Origin: an uncultured Eubacteriales bacterium
GTDB taxonomy: Bacteria > Bacillota > Clostridia > Peptostreptococcales > Anaerovoracaceae
Assembly: GCA_959021945.1 (NCBI GenBank)
Contig: CAUEYG010000144.1
Coordinates: 1-5,436, forward strand
Reading direction: 5' to 3'
DNA: 5,436 nt
Under the pieces are notes generated by a model, which had not been told where the DNA came from, did no database searches, and saw only the letters and a program-made list of their open reading frames with translations. A program made the position numbers and the translations under genes. This document shows positions 4,756 through 5,436 of this stretch, piece by piece (positions within the stretch are counted from its first letter, which is position 1; each line of letters opens with the position of its first letter).

Positions 4756-4812
4756 GGAAATAATTAACGTGTGTATTGTCAGCTGTAGGAAAAGCGCGGA
4801 GGAGGATTGTTT

Positions 4813-5436
4813 ATGCTCTTAGATCAATTTTTTGATTATTTAAGGACAGAAAAACGAACGGCAAAGAATACGCTTGAGGCATATCGTCGTGATCTTTTAG
4901 AATTTTCTACATTTGAAGAAAAGCGGGGCATTTTAGATTTGCGTCAGACTCCGGGCACAGAGGTTGTGGCATTCCTGCTGGACTTAAAAAATAACGGCAA
5001 ATCGGCGGCCACAGTAAACCGAAAGCTTGCCTCGGTCAGAGCTTTTTATAATTATCTGCAGGCCAGGGAGGAAATTTCCCAAAATCCTACTCATAATATT
5101 AAATCGCCCCGTATTGAGCGCAAAGCCTTGGATTATTTGACCCTGGAAGAAGTAGACCTACTGCTTTCCCTGCCCGACCAAAGCAGTGCAAGGGGAAGGC
5201 GGGATCAAGCGATTCTGGAGCTGCTTTATGCTACGGGCATTCGGGTAACGGAATTGATTCAGGCAAATGTGGAAGATATAAACTTGAGAATGGGATTTAT
5301 CACTTGCGCCGGAGAACAGAGCAAGGCTCGGATTATTCCCATTGGAAGGCCTGCCAGAGCGGCAATAGAACAGTATTTATATGATGCAAGGGAAACGCTT
5401 TTAAAGGACAGGAAAGAGGAGCCTGCTTTGTTTGTT
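4813..5436 (+). CDS. xerD: Tyrosine recombinase of the XerD type, N-terminal 208 codons
   Basis: Xer recombinases resolve chromosome dimers at dif near the terminus. The gene is open at the right edge, so only part is seen. Residues 1-85 form the SAM-like core-binding domain (FFDYLRTEKRTAKNTLEAYR, then TVNRKLASVRAFYNYL). The catalytic domain starts near 108 (YLTLEEVDLLL), with the first catalytic arginine R144 in LLYATGIRVTEL. The strand after it reads CAGEQSKARIIPIG where most XerC/D proteins have GKG-KER-VP, so the GKG lysine is replaced by E168. The later H-x-x-R, H/W and Tyr residues lie beyond the window. The ATG follows AGGAGG (4800-4805) by 7 nt. XerD is favoured over XerC by the nudF-spoIIM-xerD neighbourhood, as in B. 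subtilis; XerC or another Xer-like integrase cannot be excluded. Confidence 0.88.
   Translation, partial: MLLDQFFDYLRTEKRTAKNTLEAYRRDLLEFSTFEEKRGILDLRQTPGTEVVAFLLDLKNNGKSAATVNRKLASVRAFYNYLQAREEISQNPTHNIKSPRIERKALDYLTLEEVDLLLSLPDQSSARGRRDQAILELLYATGIRVTELIQANVEDINLRMGFITCAGEQSKARIIPIGRPARAAIEQYLYDARETLLKDRKEEPALFV

Overview
The window looks like chromosome from an anaerobic, endospore-forming member of the Clostridia (Firmicutes). The evidence is low-to-moderate GC, strong AGGAGG-type ribosome binding sites, the sporulation genes spoVS and spoIIM, and neighbours (nudF, spoIIM, xerD) that also lie close together in Bacillus subtilis. I cannot name a genus from sequence alone. There is no sign of a phage, transposon, CRISPR array or tRNA/rRNA gene.

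Left part (1-1118, minus strand): a two-gene unit read leftwards. A YprB-family DEDDh exonuclease comes first. The start of proA (glutamate-5-semialdehyde dehydrogenase) overlaps its 3' end and runs off the left edge. Its promoter has a perfect extended -10.

Middle intergenic region (1119-1484): 366 bases without a protein gene, but not empty. On the minus strand there is a promoter (TTGATT, 17 bp, TATAAT), a transcript of about 92 nt made of two hairpins, and a 15-bp perfect stem followed by a T-rich tail. This reads as an unannotated small RNA whose two hairpin loops and linker each carry CCCCT. It ends just before the exonuclease promoter. On the plus strand the same region holds the spoVS promoter and a structured leader.

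Right part (1485-4034, plus strand): spoVS with its own terminator, then a separate proB-proC-nudF operon with 5- and 9-nt gaps and a terminator that lies inside the opposing spoIIM gene. ProB and ProC, with ProA on the other strand, complete proline synthesis from glutamate. NudF is probably a housekeeping ADP-ribose hydrolase that shares the transcript.

Far right (4003-5436): spoIIM on the minus strand, overlapping nudF tail to tail by 32 bp, then a 180-bp divergent promoter region and the first 208 codons of a XerD-type recombinase. The XerD reading lacks the lysine usually found in the GKG motif. The main points for a second look are the small-RNA candidate, the terminator nested in spoIIM, the inverted orientation of spoIIM, and the XerD lysine replacement.
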